DNA from: Protopterus annectens
Lineage: Eukaryota; Chordata; Ceratodontiformes; Protopteridae
Direction: 5' to 3'
Assembly (NCBI RefSeq): GCF_019279795.1
Contig: NC_056737.1
Location: forward strand, 1,196,969,241 to 1,197,033,240
DNA length: 64,000 nt
Shown here: piece by piece, positions 35,930-46,359 of the stretch
Layout: the number at the start of each line of letters is the position of its first letter
How positions within the stretch are numbered: position 1 is the first letter of the stretch
Notes under the pieces: generated by a model
Seen by the model: the letters and a program-made list of their open reading frames with translations, nothing else
Told to the model about the DNA's origin: nothing
The model's database searches: none
Translations under genes and position numbers: made by a program

Positions 35930-36235
35930 TACCGACACTCAGCTGCATCTCTGAACTTTGCAGCACAGGAAATCTGGAAAAAGACAAAATTTATTGGGGG
36001 GGGGGGGGACAAAAGCTCAAAAACCAGGGACTCATTTTAAACATTGCTTGTATAATGTTTAAAAGTTGCTAGAATGAAATGGTGTGCTGTCACCATACAT
36101 TTTATTGCCAAGTATTGAACCCAGGACCCTGTACAAAACAGTCAGAGCAATATACCACTACACTAAATCATCTGCTTTATGAAAGAGAGGAAGACTGAAA
36201 CTTAAATGGCTACCATTTAGTGAATTCAGTTCTCA
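35930..36235. mobile_element. MITE-family fragment with nested tRNA-like SINE piece
   Basis: Contains the MITE-family block (ggaaatctggaaaaa, then aggga..cattttaaacattgc) and a G-run at 35996-36008. At 36090-36175 the minus strand has tagtgtagtggtatattgct and gggttcaata, an A-box and B-box pair of a tRNA-derived SINE head. Confidence 0.4.
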
Positions 36236-36513
36236 CAATAGCTCTCAACCTCTTAGCACAAAACACCTGAACAAAGCCAATAATGGTGGAATACAGCCCC
36301 CAAACATATTCAGTGAATTCAGTTCTCACCATAGCTCTCAACCTTAGCACAAAAAAACTGGATGAAGCCAATAATCGGGGAATACAGTCCCAAAAATAGG
36401 GACAAGTTTCAAATATCCATCTTATAAACTTTGAACATTGCTAGAATAAAAGGTTTCCTGTTACCATGTACTTTCTGAAGAATATGAAGTCTGAAATTCA
36501 AATGCTTGTCATT
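36236..36513. mobile_element. MITE-family copies, tandem starts
   Basis: Two starts of the same family, at 36236 (atagctctcaacctcttagc) and 36330 (atagctctcaaccttagcac), lie about 95 bp apart. The second is followed by the shared aatagggacaagtttcaaat block. The region ends at the tail of the V-domain SINE. Confidence 0.45.
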
Positions 36514-36755
36514 TTTATTTAACATTTGTTAACCAGGAAAGTCTGACTTGGAACAAAAGCCAATTTTCAGCAGAGGCCCAGGGAGAAACACTCCAGACAC
36601 ATGTCTTTGTAAGATGGGAGGACACCAGAGCAAACCCACACAAACACAGGGAGGACATACAGACTCCACACAGAAGGCACCCCAGCCACGAATCAAACCA
36701 GAGAACCTGTAGCTGTCAGGCAACAATGCTACCAGTGCACCACTGACTGTATCAA
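36514..36755 (-). mobile_element. V-domain SINE with L2-like LINE tail
   Basis: Read on the minus strand. The tRNA-like head has the A box at about 36744-36729 and the B box ggtttgattcg at 36699-36689. The conserved central domain of V-SINE/HE1-type elements follows at about 36680-36600 (gtgtggagtctgtatgtcct, then cctcccat..acaaagacatg). The 3' tail is ctgggcctctgctgaaaa... gttaacaaatgttaaataaa. That tail matches the L2-like LINE tail at 2995-3085 block for block. V-domain SINEs are known from lungfish, other fishes and relatives. Confidence 0.78.
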
Positions 36756-36837
36756 GAAACAAAAATACAGAAACCACAGATTTTATGAGGAACAGAACAA
36801 ATATGAGGCAAAAATCTGCAATTTTTGTTTACAAATA

Positions 36838-36913
36838 GTGGTGGGTAGGGAATTCATGCTCTTGTCACTTGGGCCCAAGGTACAGAGTTCAAGCCTTATT
36901 CCCTACCCACCAC
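36838..36913. repeat. Hairpin with 16-bp perfect arms
   Basis: gtggtgggtagggaat at 36838-36853 is the exact reverse complement of 36898-36913, with a 44-nt loop. The loop contains a B-box-like agttcaagcc. The total of 76 nt is tRNA-sized, but the arms are far longer than an acceptor stem. A pure (AC)n run follows at about 36936-36969. Confidence 0.7.
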
Positions 36914-36931
36914 CATGTAGCAACTGGGGCA

Positions 36932-36973
<42 letters not shown>

Positions 36974-37134
36974 ACCTGTTAATGCAGCAGCATTGCCATT
37001 GATCCTCTATATAGAATATCCCTTGCAGCAGCTAAAAGCCTGTGACAATGAGCTGTAAAATCCAGCAAGCAAGTCCTTCCCCTTCCGTGCCGTGATGCTC
37101 CTTCCTGCAGACATTGCAGTCCGATCCCCTTCCT

Positions 37135-37265
37135 GTCTATGCAGTTGTAACTGCATAGACATCTGGGAAATCTGCAAATACAATATTGTCTTCCTAATCT
37201 GGACTGCTGGTGAGACAGTCTGGATTCTGTGAGCATGCTCCAGACTGGTTCACCAGCAGTCCGGA
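37135..37265. repeat. Two hairpins close together
   Basis: First: gtctatgcagtt at 37135-37146 pairs perfectly with aactgcatagac at 37149-37160 with a 2-nt loop. Second: 37199-37225 (ctggactgctggtgagacag and on) pairs with 37239-37265 with about two mismatches and a 14-nt loop. They may be the fold-back parts of one element. Confidence 0.7.
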
Positions 37266-37479
37266 TAGTGGGAAATGCTGCAAGTGTGCATGCGCGATGG
37301 TCTGGGACTCGTTTATTTTTGTTATTTTCTTTTCATTTTTGTTTTATTTTTCATTTTTACAGCTGGGGGGCTGCAGTCCTGCAGTCCAATAGCATGAGCC
37401 GCCCCTGGGATTTTAACTAAAGCAGTTTGAATAATTAAATAAAATGTACATTCATGCATGGCCTCCTCAAAAAAAATAT

Positions 37480-37785
37480 GTGTGGGGGTAGAGTGCCCAT
37501 GTCCTGAAAAATCACCCAGGGCTCAAGGGGTAGATTGCTCATGTCCTGAAAAATCACCAAGGGCCCATGGGGTAGAGGGCCCATGCCCTGAAAAATCACC
37601 CAGGACCTAAGGGGTAGAGGGGTCATGTCCTGAAAAATCATGCAGGACTCAAGGGATAGAGCACTCATGTTCTGAAAAATCACCCAGGAACCCAGGTGTA
37701 CAGGGCCCATGTCTAGAAAATCTCTCCAGGACCCAAAGGGTAGAGGGTCTATGTCCTGAAAAATCACCAAGGGCCCAAGTTACAT
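37480..37785. repeat. 42-bp minisatellite
   Basis: About seven units of 42 bp built on catgtcctgaaaaatcaccc, then agggcccaaggggtagaggg. Anchors are at 37501, 37543 and 37585. Because 42 is a multiple of three, it leaves a 111-codon open frame on the minus strand with 14-residue repeats (MVIFQDM type). I treat that frame as a by-product of the repeat. Confidence 0.9.
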
Positions 37786-38059
37786 TTAATCTGTCACTGA
37801 TATCTTAAAAATCAGTGTTTAGCTTATGGCTGCTACTAATAATAAATAAATATAACAGTGTTGCTTCTGTAAAATGCATAAACTGCATGTGAGACCTCAG
37901 ATGGCCTAACATACAGAGTTAGATGGACAAAGTTTGCTCTGAAAATGATTCACAGTATGACAAATCTCTCAGTAAGCAATATTTCCACAGTGATTATTAT
38001 GATAGTTTTACAAGCCATAATCAACATTTTGGTTGTAATCTAGAATTTGCAGTTAGTTA

Positions 38060-39415
38060 TTCATTCACAGCTGCCAGCAGTAATCAGAAGCCGTGGTGTA
38101 CAAAGTGGTCTAGTAGTTACTTGTTTAATTTACTTTACAATTAATGTAGTGACTATTAAAGGGCACAGTAAGTATCTGAGTTCAGCAATTAGAAGCCATG
38201 GTATACAAACTGGTCTACTAGTTACTTGTCTAATTTATTATGCAGCATTAATGTAGTTAGTATTAAAGGGGACAGTAAGTATCTGAGTTCAGCAATCAGA
38301 AGCCGTGGTGTGCAAAGCAGTCTACTAGTTACTTGTCTAATTTACTATGCAGCATTTATGTAGATGTTCTTCATGTTTTACTGTTGCAGTCATCACACTT
38401 GGGTTATCCTGCCAGGGGTAGCCCTCAGTCAGCCTGAATACCAGAGGCTTAGTATTTCTGTGTCAGTTGGTGTGGTGTACAAAGTGGTGTACTAGTTACT
38501 TGTCTAATTTACTATGCAGCATTAATGTAGTTACTATTAAAGAGGACAGTAAGTATCTGAGTTCAGCAATCAGAAGCCATGATGTACAAAGTGGTCTCCT
38601 AGTTACTTGTCTAATTTACTATGCAGCATTAATGTAGTTAGTATTAAAGGGGACAGTAAGTATCTGAGTTCAGCAATCAGAAGCTGTGGTGTACAAAGCG
38701 GTCTACTAGTTACTTGTTTAATTTACTTTACAATTAATGTAGTGACTATTAAATGGCACAGTAAGTATCTGAGTTCAGCAATCAGAAGCCATGGTATATG
38801 AAGCAGTCTACTAGTTACTTGTCTAATTTACTACGCAGCATTAATGTAGTTATGATTAAAGGGGACAGTAAGTATCTGAGTTCAGCAATCAGAAGCCATG
38901 ATGTACAAAGCGGTCTACAAGTTAATTGTCTAATTTACTATGTAGCATTAATGTAGTTACTATTAAAGTAGACAGTAAGTATCTAAGTTCAGCAATCAGA
39001 AGCCGTGATGTACAAAGCAGTCTACTAGTTACTTGTCTAATTTACTATGCAACATTAATGTACTGTTAAAGGGGACAGTAAGTATCTGAGTTCAGGAATC
39101 AGAAGCCGTGGTGTACAAAGCGGTCTACTAATTACTTGTCTAATTTACTATACAGTTAATGTAGTGACTATTAAAGGGGACAGTAAATATCTGAGTTCAG
39201 CAATCAGAAGCTATGGTATACAAACAGGTCTACTAGTTACTTGACTAATGTACTATGCAGCATTAATGTAATTAGTATTAAAGGGGACAGTACGTATCTG
39301 AGTTCAGCAATCAGAAGCCGTGGTGTATAAAGCAGTCTACTAGTTACTTGTCTAATTTGCTATGGAGCATTAATGTAGTTACTATTAAAGGGGACAGTAA
39401 GTATCTTAGTTGTCC
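38060..39415. repeat. 107-bp tandem array in the lipoxygenase intron
   Basis: Around a dozen units of 105-108 bp. Each contains agtaagtatctgagttcagc, aatcagaagccgtggt, gtctactagttacttgtcta and tgcagcattaatgtagttac. Anchors atctgag lie at 38173, 38281, 38554, 38662, 38767 and 38874. The gap 38355-38480 holds an unrelated stretch within one unit. Units alternate between two versions (gcagcattaatg and acaattaatg), a hint of a higher-order pattern. Confidence 0.9.
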
Positions 39416-40167
39416 TTTTATTTACTATGCTGCTGGGTAACTGACTCAGAGGGACAAAGTATGCAGATTATTGTAAGGTGTATCATATGAATCACCATGA
39501 AAAACAGGAATGGGAGAGACCGCCATCACCAGAAATATGTGAGTATGAAGGTCAGTCAGAAGTAAGACTAGTGACCACAATCACCCAGAGTATGATGGTC
39601 AGTCAGATGTAAGACTAGTGACCACAATCACCAGGAAATTAGGTTTGTAAGAATCAACTGTAATCCCCACAGAATGCATCTTATTTTGTTTTATTTATTG
39701 TACAAGGACTGCTGGTGATGATTAACACCAGGAAAGATATTTCATACCATACCAGTTCTGGATGATTGCAACTGTTCCTGGAAGGTAGATAAGGGTGCAA
39801 ATAGGGAAAAATGTGTTTTAGTGCAGCCCATGGAAGTCTGCATGTAATAACATGCACATTTCATCTGTGCGACCTTCATGTCGTAAGTGGTAATTTGTAT
39901 ACAAGTGTTTATAACATGTGTTCCTTTACTTGGTACAGTGAGGTACACATGAGGGGTTCCTCGTGTGCAAGTGTACAGCAGGTGTGTATTGCTATGTCAT
40001 TTCCTGTGGTTTTACAAATTATTGTATTGAGGGGGCTGCAGTTTCACACAGGTGTGCTGGGATGGTGCATAATACAGGCTTTACAAGGAGATGGGCATCC
40101 CTATTATTCACATTTGTTAACATGCAAGAATTGTTAGTAATTGTTAGTAATTGTTTTCTTTTCACAG
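39416..40167 (+). other. Lipoxygenase intron, last part
   Basis: Contains a direct duplication of about 47 bp (39542-39588 and 39589-39635: ggtcagtcaga.gtaagacta, gtgaccacaatcacc). The rest is unassigned. It ends in a strong acceptor, ttgttttcttttcacag, at 40151-40167. Confidence 0.5.
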
Positions 40168-40254
40168 ATTATGTTCCCACATGGAAGATACACACTGGCA
40201 AGCTGTATGAATGCTCGTAACAATTTCCTAAATAAAAATGGATTTATTGACAAA
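40168..40254 (+). CDS. Lipoxygenase exon, next in order (87 bp)
   Basis: An 87-bp exon, in the same phase as the exon ending at 25425, flanked by a strong acceptor and a consensus gtaagt donor. It encodes 29 residues starting IMFPHGRYTL and ending NKNGFIDK. This corresponds to the lipoxygenase segment (I/L)(I/L)xPHxRYT....N..AR..L....G.(F/I/V)D(K/Q), whose exon is also 87 bp in human ALOX5 (from memory). The conserved Arg of the RYT motif is present; the Asn-Ala-Arg of NARNN matches the family. No stop is present. The following exon, expected to encode a Gly-rich GGGGH-like stretch, was not found in the remaining 23.7 kb. Confidence 0.9.
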
Positions 40255-40545
40255 GTAAGTAAAACAAATATTAATGCAAGGCTTAACTGATATAGGCTTG
40301 TTTCCTTTTCTGTTTCACTCATCCACTAATTTGGCTGTGTACCTTCACAGGTAGACTAATGTGTCTTTTAACTTCTGAGGTTATCATAATTCATATGCTG
40401 AATGACTTGTGTTTCCACAATCACAGCATACTTGTAAGATTACAGATTGCACTGAATATCAACCTGGATGTTTTTGAGACCCGCATTTTTTACTCTTGTG
40501 TCTTTATACAATTTGGAGTTGGACTTCCTAACTTAAGACAGATTT
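40255..40545 (+). other. Lipoxygenase intron after the 87-bp exon
   Basis: No repeat or coding sequence recognised. It leads into an (AT)n microsatellite at about 40547-40590. Confidence 0.45.
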
Positions 40546-41139
40546 TTATATATATATATATATATATATAGATATATAGATATATATTTATTTATTGGTC
40601 TACTTGAGATTGCCGAAATCTCAGTAGACCGACACACAAAACAGCAAGCCAAAAAGCTCGACATGTCAGATGACCGACACGTCAGAATGCCGAATTCCAA
40701 ATGGTCGACAGTCCAACTTGAGCAGAACAGGAAATCCGCTCTTGTGGACATTGTAGTACGATCTTGGAGATGGTATATTTAAGTTGCTGGGGCGTATGAG
40801 GGCAAAGCCCCCTACAAGAATGTGAAATTTGAAGGTAAGTCTTTTAGATTTTTTTATTTATAGTGTATGTTTTATTTTAGTGGTAAGGGTTTAGTTTAGT
40901 GTAGATGGTGGGCAGGGTGTGAGTGAGGGGAACTAGGTAGTTTTATGCTGAGTGTTGTGTTTTTTCTTTTGTATGTTTGTGTGTGTTTTGTGTGTGTTGT
41001 GTGTGTGTTTTGCGGAGGTGTGTCAGTATTGTGTGTGTCGGGTATGTGCTGTTTCGGTGTTGTGAATTGTCGATGTTGTCGGCTCAGTGTTTTGCATGTC
41101 GGTTATGTGGGATGTCAGGTAAGTGAAGTAGATATAAAG

Positions 41140-41216
<77 letters not shown>
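40546..41216. mobile_element. TA-flanked foldback element (putative MITE)
   Basis: Bounded by (AT)n runs at 40547-40590 and 41138-41216. Near the left edge ggtctacttgagatt (about 40597-40611) pairs with aatctcagtagacc (about 40616-40629) as a near-perfect hairpin. Blocks accgacacacaaaac (about 40628) and, inverted, gttttgcatgtcggt (about 41090) suggest subterminal inverted repeats. Many tgtcg/cgaca motifs occur. No transposase frame. Superfamily not assigned. Confidence 0.4.
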
Positions 41217-41490
41217 CAGTGGATATAAAAAGTCTACACACCCCTGTTAAAATGCCAGGTTTTTGTGATATAAAAAAATGAGACCACAATAAATAATTTC
41301 AAAACTTTTCCACCTTTAATGTGACCTATAACCTGTACAGCTCAATTGAAAAACAAACAAATCTGTTAAGGGAAAAAAAAAAAACGTACAATAAGCTGGT
41401 TGCATAAGTGTGCACACCCTTAAACTAATACTTTGTCAAAGCACCTTTTGATTTAATGACAGCATTCAGTCTTCTTAGGTTGGAGTCTAT
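41217..41490. mobile_element. Tc1/mariner-type terminal segment (MITE-like)
   Basis: Starts with cagtggatataaaaagtcta directly after ta, the target dinucleotide of Tc1/mariner elements. It continues with the widely seen cacacccctgttaaaatgcc and tgcataagtgtgcacaccct blocks of a Tc1-like non-autonomous family of fish and amphibians (recognised from general knowledge). The opposite end is missing: the sequence runs into a Penelope-like frame near 41490. Confidence 0.65.
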
Positions 41491-42075
41491 TATCCTAACC
41501 ACAGATGAGAGAATCAAAAAAATAGTTCGTAATAAACCAGCATTCAGATATAAGAACAGAAAATCTATTAAAAGATTGCTATGCAATCGCAATTTGTCAA
41601 GTTTCAATAAATGTATGATAAGATATACACAACCTTGTGGTGAATCCTCTTATTGTAGTTATATAAATACCACAATTAATTTTATATATCCAATAAATAG
41701 CAGAGAATTTAGATTTCGAGCAGATGCCAATTGTAATAGCACCAACGTTATTTACTTAGCACAGTGCACTGTTTGTAAATCATTTTATGTAGGAAAAATG
41801 GATAGGTGACTAAAAGATCGAATCAGAGAGCATTTATATAGTATTAGAATTAAAGACCATACCAATGCTTTCGCTAAACATATCGCTACCATGCCTGTTG
41901 ATTATACAGTTACGTTTTTGAAACATTATATAGTAGCCAGAGTATAGGTGACATTAGAATTATCATGAAGTTGCACAAAACCAGATGGATATTAAGGTTA
42001 CAAGCAGATGGTGAAAAGGGACTAAATGTTAGTGTCCCCCAGAAACCTTCGTTAAAAGCCAGGAGACTGTTTAAG
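41491..42075 (+). mobile_element. Penelope-like GIY-YIG end, second locus
   Basis: Frame 41456-41809 includes AFRYKNRKSIKRLL, CGESSYCSY, FRFRADANCNSTNVIYLAQC and FYVGKMDR, then a TGA. LKDRIREH and NAFAKHIA follow in the same direction to about 41945, and a C-terminal ARRLFK-like end is near 42070. NVIYLAQC..CKSFYVGK with the Arg and Glu-His downstream is the GIY-YIG nuclease of Penelope-like elements. The RT is missing. It differs clearly from the copy at 31346-31800, so it is another family. Confidence 0.8.
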
Positions 42076-42905
42076 TGAGCTGATATTTAAAAAAAAGGAC
42101 AAATTAAGTAGTATTAGTATATTTCTCTGGAGTTGTTAGACAGCTTCTAGTTTAGCAACCATTATTCAATATTTATCATTCAGCTTTGTTCATTTTTACT
42201 TTATTATAGTCTATTTTTTATAATATATACTTTTTATAATCTATTATTTTCTGTATTTGGTATGTGCTGCTTGTTTTATATCTGAATTGTTTCCATGCAA
42301 GATACCATTTTAGTAGGACAGTGTTTATGCTCATTGCTTAGCTGGATATCTGTACTGATTGCCTATTTATTAGTTTGTGGACAGGTAATCTGATGCCTGT
42401 AGATTTTTTTAATGCTTCATTTAGATATAGCAATAGACAATGAGTTATTTTGCATTATGTTCTGCTTAGTAAGTCTGAGTGGCATAACCGCTACTCTGAT
42501 TATCCCTTTTAGTGGCAGTCATCATCAGTTTGAACTTCTAGTTTTGTATGTTATTATCTTTATATTATCTTTTGAGTTAGGAAAAAATATTCCCTTGTAT
42601 ATTTATTTTATTGTTCATTTTTTAAAGTAGGCTTATGCATGTCTTAAATGTTGGAGCATATTTTGAATGTTTCACATGTAGTGTTGGAAGTTGTTTTAGT
42701 TAGTATATACCTTTAAGAAGGAAAGCTGTTAGATACATTGTAGCGATGATGTAGCAGAGTTTTATTGGGTCTCCTTAATTGAAAACTTTTAAATGTTCAC
42801 GTTGAAAAATTTGTAGTTGTATATCTGAAGAAGCAAGAATCGTACTTGAGAAAGTGCGTACATGTATGTTATATTAAAGCTATCTGTTATATCAAAGTTA
42901 TAATT
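42076..42905 (+). other. Penelope 3' region with hammerhead-like motif
   Basis: Non-coding downstream of the GIY-YIG frame. At 42825-42831 ctgaaga is followed by the extra a, stem II gcaag/cttg around aatcgta, then gaaa and a palindrome-like gtgcgtac. Flanking bases ttgtatat and atgtatgt could form stem I only with wobbles and a shift. This is a weaker candidate than 28218-28263. Confidence 0.4.
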
Positions 42906-45160
42906 CTGACCGTGTGTCAACTCATTAGTTTTTACAGTTTTATAGTTTTTTTTGCTTTATTTGGCTAACAGGTCATTTATCCAAGTTGCTGGGGTCGCCT
43001 TTTTGTTGTGGATATTTATTTAAAATATTTAAATGCTTAATATTCTACATTTTGTTTATAGAATAATTAGCATTACATCCAGAATAGTAAAACCAGCCCT
43101 TACAGATAAACTACAGATGCAGGATGTGAACAAATGCAAAATCACAAATAATAAAATAAAATGTAAGAGTTCTAAAACCAGATGTGGTAACCCCAGGGTT
43201 CACATAGATGCTAAAAGAAATGTAATATTTTAGGAAGGATCTCCTGAAAGAATGCTCAAGTTGCTTGCCTGATTCAGGGAAGGTAACTGGGTGCACATAT
43301 CAGAGGCACTTTGTTTTTTTCTAATAGACAGGTTTTTGGGGTACACTTCAGCAGGAGTGTTTTTCCATGTCTTGTGCTTTGGGTTCAAGAACTGAAGTCT
43401 GCAGATTTTGATTGGACCTTGCTTGGATGCACTCCTAATGTTTCTGAGGAGAGCGGATCTTAGAGTGAGTGCTGTGTTTGTTACCTCAAGTGTCAGGTTA
43501 TACTAAATGTCACTTTATATGGATATGTTGCTGCCAGGCACTTTTTGCTTTATTCTTTCTGCTTCCAGTTTTGCAGTATTTGGTACATTTAACTCTTTGG
43601 TCTTTGGTCTTGTTACCCTGATTGCTGCCTGGCACATAATTAATAATTTTATTTAATTATTGATGACTTAGTTTTGAGCCACTATTGCTGTAAGTTTATG
43701 CCACTGCACATTAGGACTTTGCTAATACAACACCATTGTTAAAATCATCGCTCAGTTCTCATCTATCACTTGACTCTGATTTGTATTTAAGTGTTTAGAT
43801 TATGAGTACTGTCATAAATTTGCTGTAGTTGGAAGTTCTTGGAGGCATGTGCTATGAGACATGGATTCTTGAAGAATAGAGGTCATGGCCAGTTTGTACA
43901 GCTGACTGGTAAGGCCAAATACTACATTTTATTTATTTTATGGATATATGTCCAAAGGATATGCAATAAGGCATCTGCCAAAGCTCAGAGGGGAAGGGAC
44001 AGGAGTCAGACATACATACATTACTGGACATGGTATCGACAAAAAGGAAGCTAGGCTGGTAAAAAATATGCAATGTACAGTTACTAAAATAGTGCAGGGA
44101 AGGGCAACTTGGCTCTGTGGCACAGAGGGACTACAACCCAGATGGCGTGAGTCTGAATACTGTCTCAGGCACTGGAAGAGTTAGTAAGGGGAGTGTAGAG
44201 ATTAGCAGATGATAGTGGGCTGCCTATTTTTCACAAAGGGAAAGCTTTTTTTTTTTTTTTCACTTGGACAGGTACAAGCATGCAAGTGGAGGTGTGCTGA
44301 ACAACAGAACAATGAGGATGGAGGTTATGCGTATGGGGATCCCAAGCCAGTGACAGTAGCCCCAGAACCATAAGGATAGATGCATGCATGCATTTGAAGA
44401 CTGTAAGGTGCACTGCAATGGCACAGCTGCTTAGGTCAGCCTCTAAAAGTAGGGTCACTACAAACGCACTTATTGTTGGGATGACAGTGAGAGCACAAAA
44501 AGCAAACAGCAATTTATTTTATCATTTCCACTGGATAATCAGGTCGGTGGAATGGTCAAGTTAATATTATTCAGTCATGTCCCAAGTCACAAAGTGACAT
44601 AGATAAACAAACAGTTTATAATCAGATACGCATTTAGCGATTTTTGTAAAATTAACATATTACAATAAGTAATTGAAATGTATAATTCAAACTGACAGTT
44701 TTTGCAGACAAACAATTCTAGAAACTGTGTCAGAATTATGTTTTTATAACATTTCAGTCATTATGATTAAAGACAAATGCATTGCAAAATGTTACTCAAG
44801 CCATTTAGTGAAATGATGAAGGTGGAGAAGAAAGGTGTGTGGGAAGCACATAATAGCAGAATAGTTGTCAAGCCGGGCTTTGAATAAAGTGTTACTTAGA
44901 TGTATGCTTACATCCACAGCCCTTATATTTATTGTATTAGCGCAATTGAATTGACTAGTAGTTTGCGGATGCATACCTACTAAGGCAGTTCAGTTACTGT
45001 ATTTAATCCTGCATAATCAGAGGGCAGTTAGTATAAATTGTCTGGTTCCTCTACACCATCTAATCCATCTGTTCTGTTCAGCTGCTTCAAAATGGTAGAA
45101 TCTCTGAACATTAAGCTGAGACATCCCTGTATTCTGTCTACTACAAGCTTTTGAGGGGAG
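42906..45160. other. Unassigned DNA
   Basis: No protein domain recognised in the short frames (for example 43033-43233, 43839-44054). A T-run lies at 44247-44261. A weak tRNA-like stretch (gagtctgaatact, about 44149-44161) could be a SINE remnant but is not firm. Confidence 0.4.
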
Positions 45161-45600
45161 ATCTGTGGCATTATCCAACACCACTCTGATGGACCTCCTG
45201 CATATCCACAAAACAAACAGTACCATAATTACCCATTCTAAAGTCTTAAACCTTGCCTGTGATATAAATAGGACCTGCTGGAGAGATGGATATATATCCC
45301 ACAGGCTACCCTATCTATTGAACAGGCTCCCCATCCACGTGAAGCATAGTTCCTCCCTAACCCAATTCAAGTGCAACTTGAACAATTGGGTGGGAAACCG
45401 AAAATTCATCCCTGGTTTGGCACCTATGTCTCTGATGTAAACAGGTAACCTGTAAATGGTTCATCTCCCAGGCCCATGCTTACACTTATCAAGGGTATCA
45501 GAACTTGTCAGAGATTGGGATGCATGGCTAGGCTTAAAAAGGCCCTTGTGGTCATTAGCTTAGTAAACACCTAGAAACCTATGAACATCAGTTTTGTCTT
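45161..45600 (+). mobile_element. CR1 LINE 3' end
   Basis: Frame 45165-45440 carries the CR1 C-terminal blocks DLLHIHKTNST, LNLACDINRTCWRDGYISHRL (shown in part), LLNRLPIHVKHSSSLTQFK and NNWVGNRKFIPGLAP. The same order is seen in the copies at 22985 and 46640-46442. The 3' UTR ends with a ggctaggcttaaaaaggccc block at about 45531-45550 and a ctagaaacctatgaa end near 45585. Confidence 0.82.
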
Positions 45601-45945
45601 TTTCAGCTGTACCCCTGTACCCATACTTGTTGCCTTGTACATTACAGGGGTAACATCTTCTTTGATATCTGCTAAATCTTTGCTTAGGAACTACAGTTTG
45701 AAGCAGGCCTACAAGATATCACAAAGTTCCCATTTATGTAACTGAAGTAATTTACTCTTCCTAGCATAACATCTCTGTTGGTTGCATTATTGGACATGCA
45801 TTCTGTTTAATAGTGAAGCTGGATTTTATGAGTTTGGTTATCTATTTGCATGTACAATGTAGGTCTCCTTTATACATCCCAAACAGCTTGCTGGCCATAA
45901 TGCACCATGATGCTAATAAGTATTCTTTTTAAAAGCAGTATGTAT
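45601..45945. other. Unassigned spacer
   Basis: No repeat or gene recognised between the CR1 3' end and the minisatellite. Confidence 0.4.
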
Positions 45946-46285
45946 ATCCTCCCTTCCCATAATGCCAGCAGGACCACAGAGCAGTATATTACACTCCCTT
46001 CCACCTTTCTGCATTCTCAAAATATCATCTGGATGAGAGAGTGGTATGTGAACCACTTTCCCTGCTTCATACATATTCATTATGCCATAAGGCCCACAGA
46101 GAAGTATGTTAGATGCCCTCTCACCTCACTCCTTTCTTATTACATCACTGGGATTACAGAAGAGTGTATGATGCCTTGTTCCACCTCCATGTCGACTCAT
46201 GTCATTGGGACCCCAGTACAATACACCACACACCCACTTCTCTCTTCCCATCACCTCACCAGGACTACAGAGCAGGGGTCCAAAA
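45946..46285. repeat. Degenerate minisatellite of about 59 bp
   Basis: Five to six diverged units with anchors ggaccacagagcagtat, ggcccacagagaagtat, ggattacagaagagtgt and ggactacagagcag, roughly 59 bp apart. The 154-codon open frame 45907-46371 spans it and is taken as a by-product. Confidence 0.6.
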
Positions 46286-46359
46286 GTAGACCTGAAATCA
46301 GCAAGAAAAGAAGGGTGGTATCACTGAATTGCTGGAAGAGGATTCATCCTAAAGTCTTT

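Noticed and set aside
36838-36913. A 76-nt tRNA gene
   Set aside because: A B-box-like stretch exists in the loop, but the 16-bp arms and lack of D-arm and anticodon arm do not fit a tRNA.
37435-37770. 111-codon minus-strand frame with 14-residue repeats
   Set aside because: It coincides exactly with a 42-bp minisatellite; no start context or domain.
40569-41289. Open frames 40945-41250 and 41023-41289
   Set aside because: They are built from (GT)n and (AT)n simple repeats.
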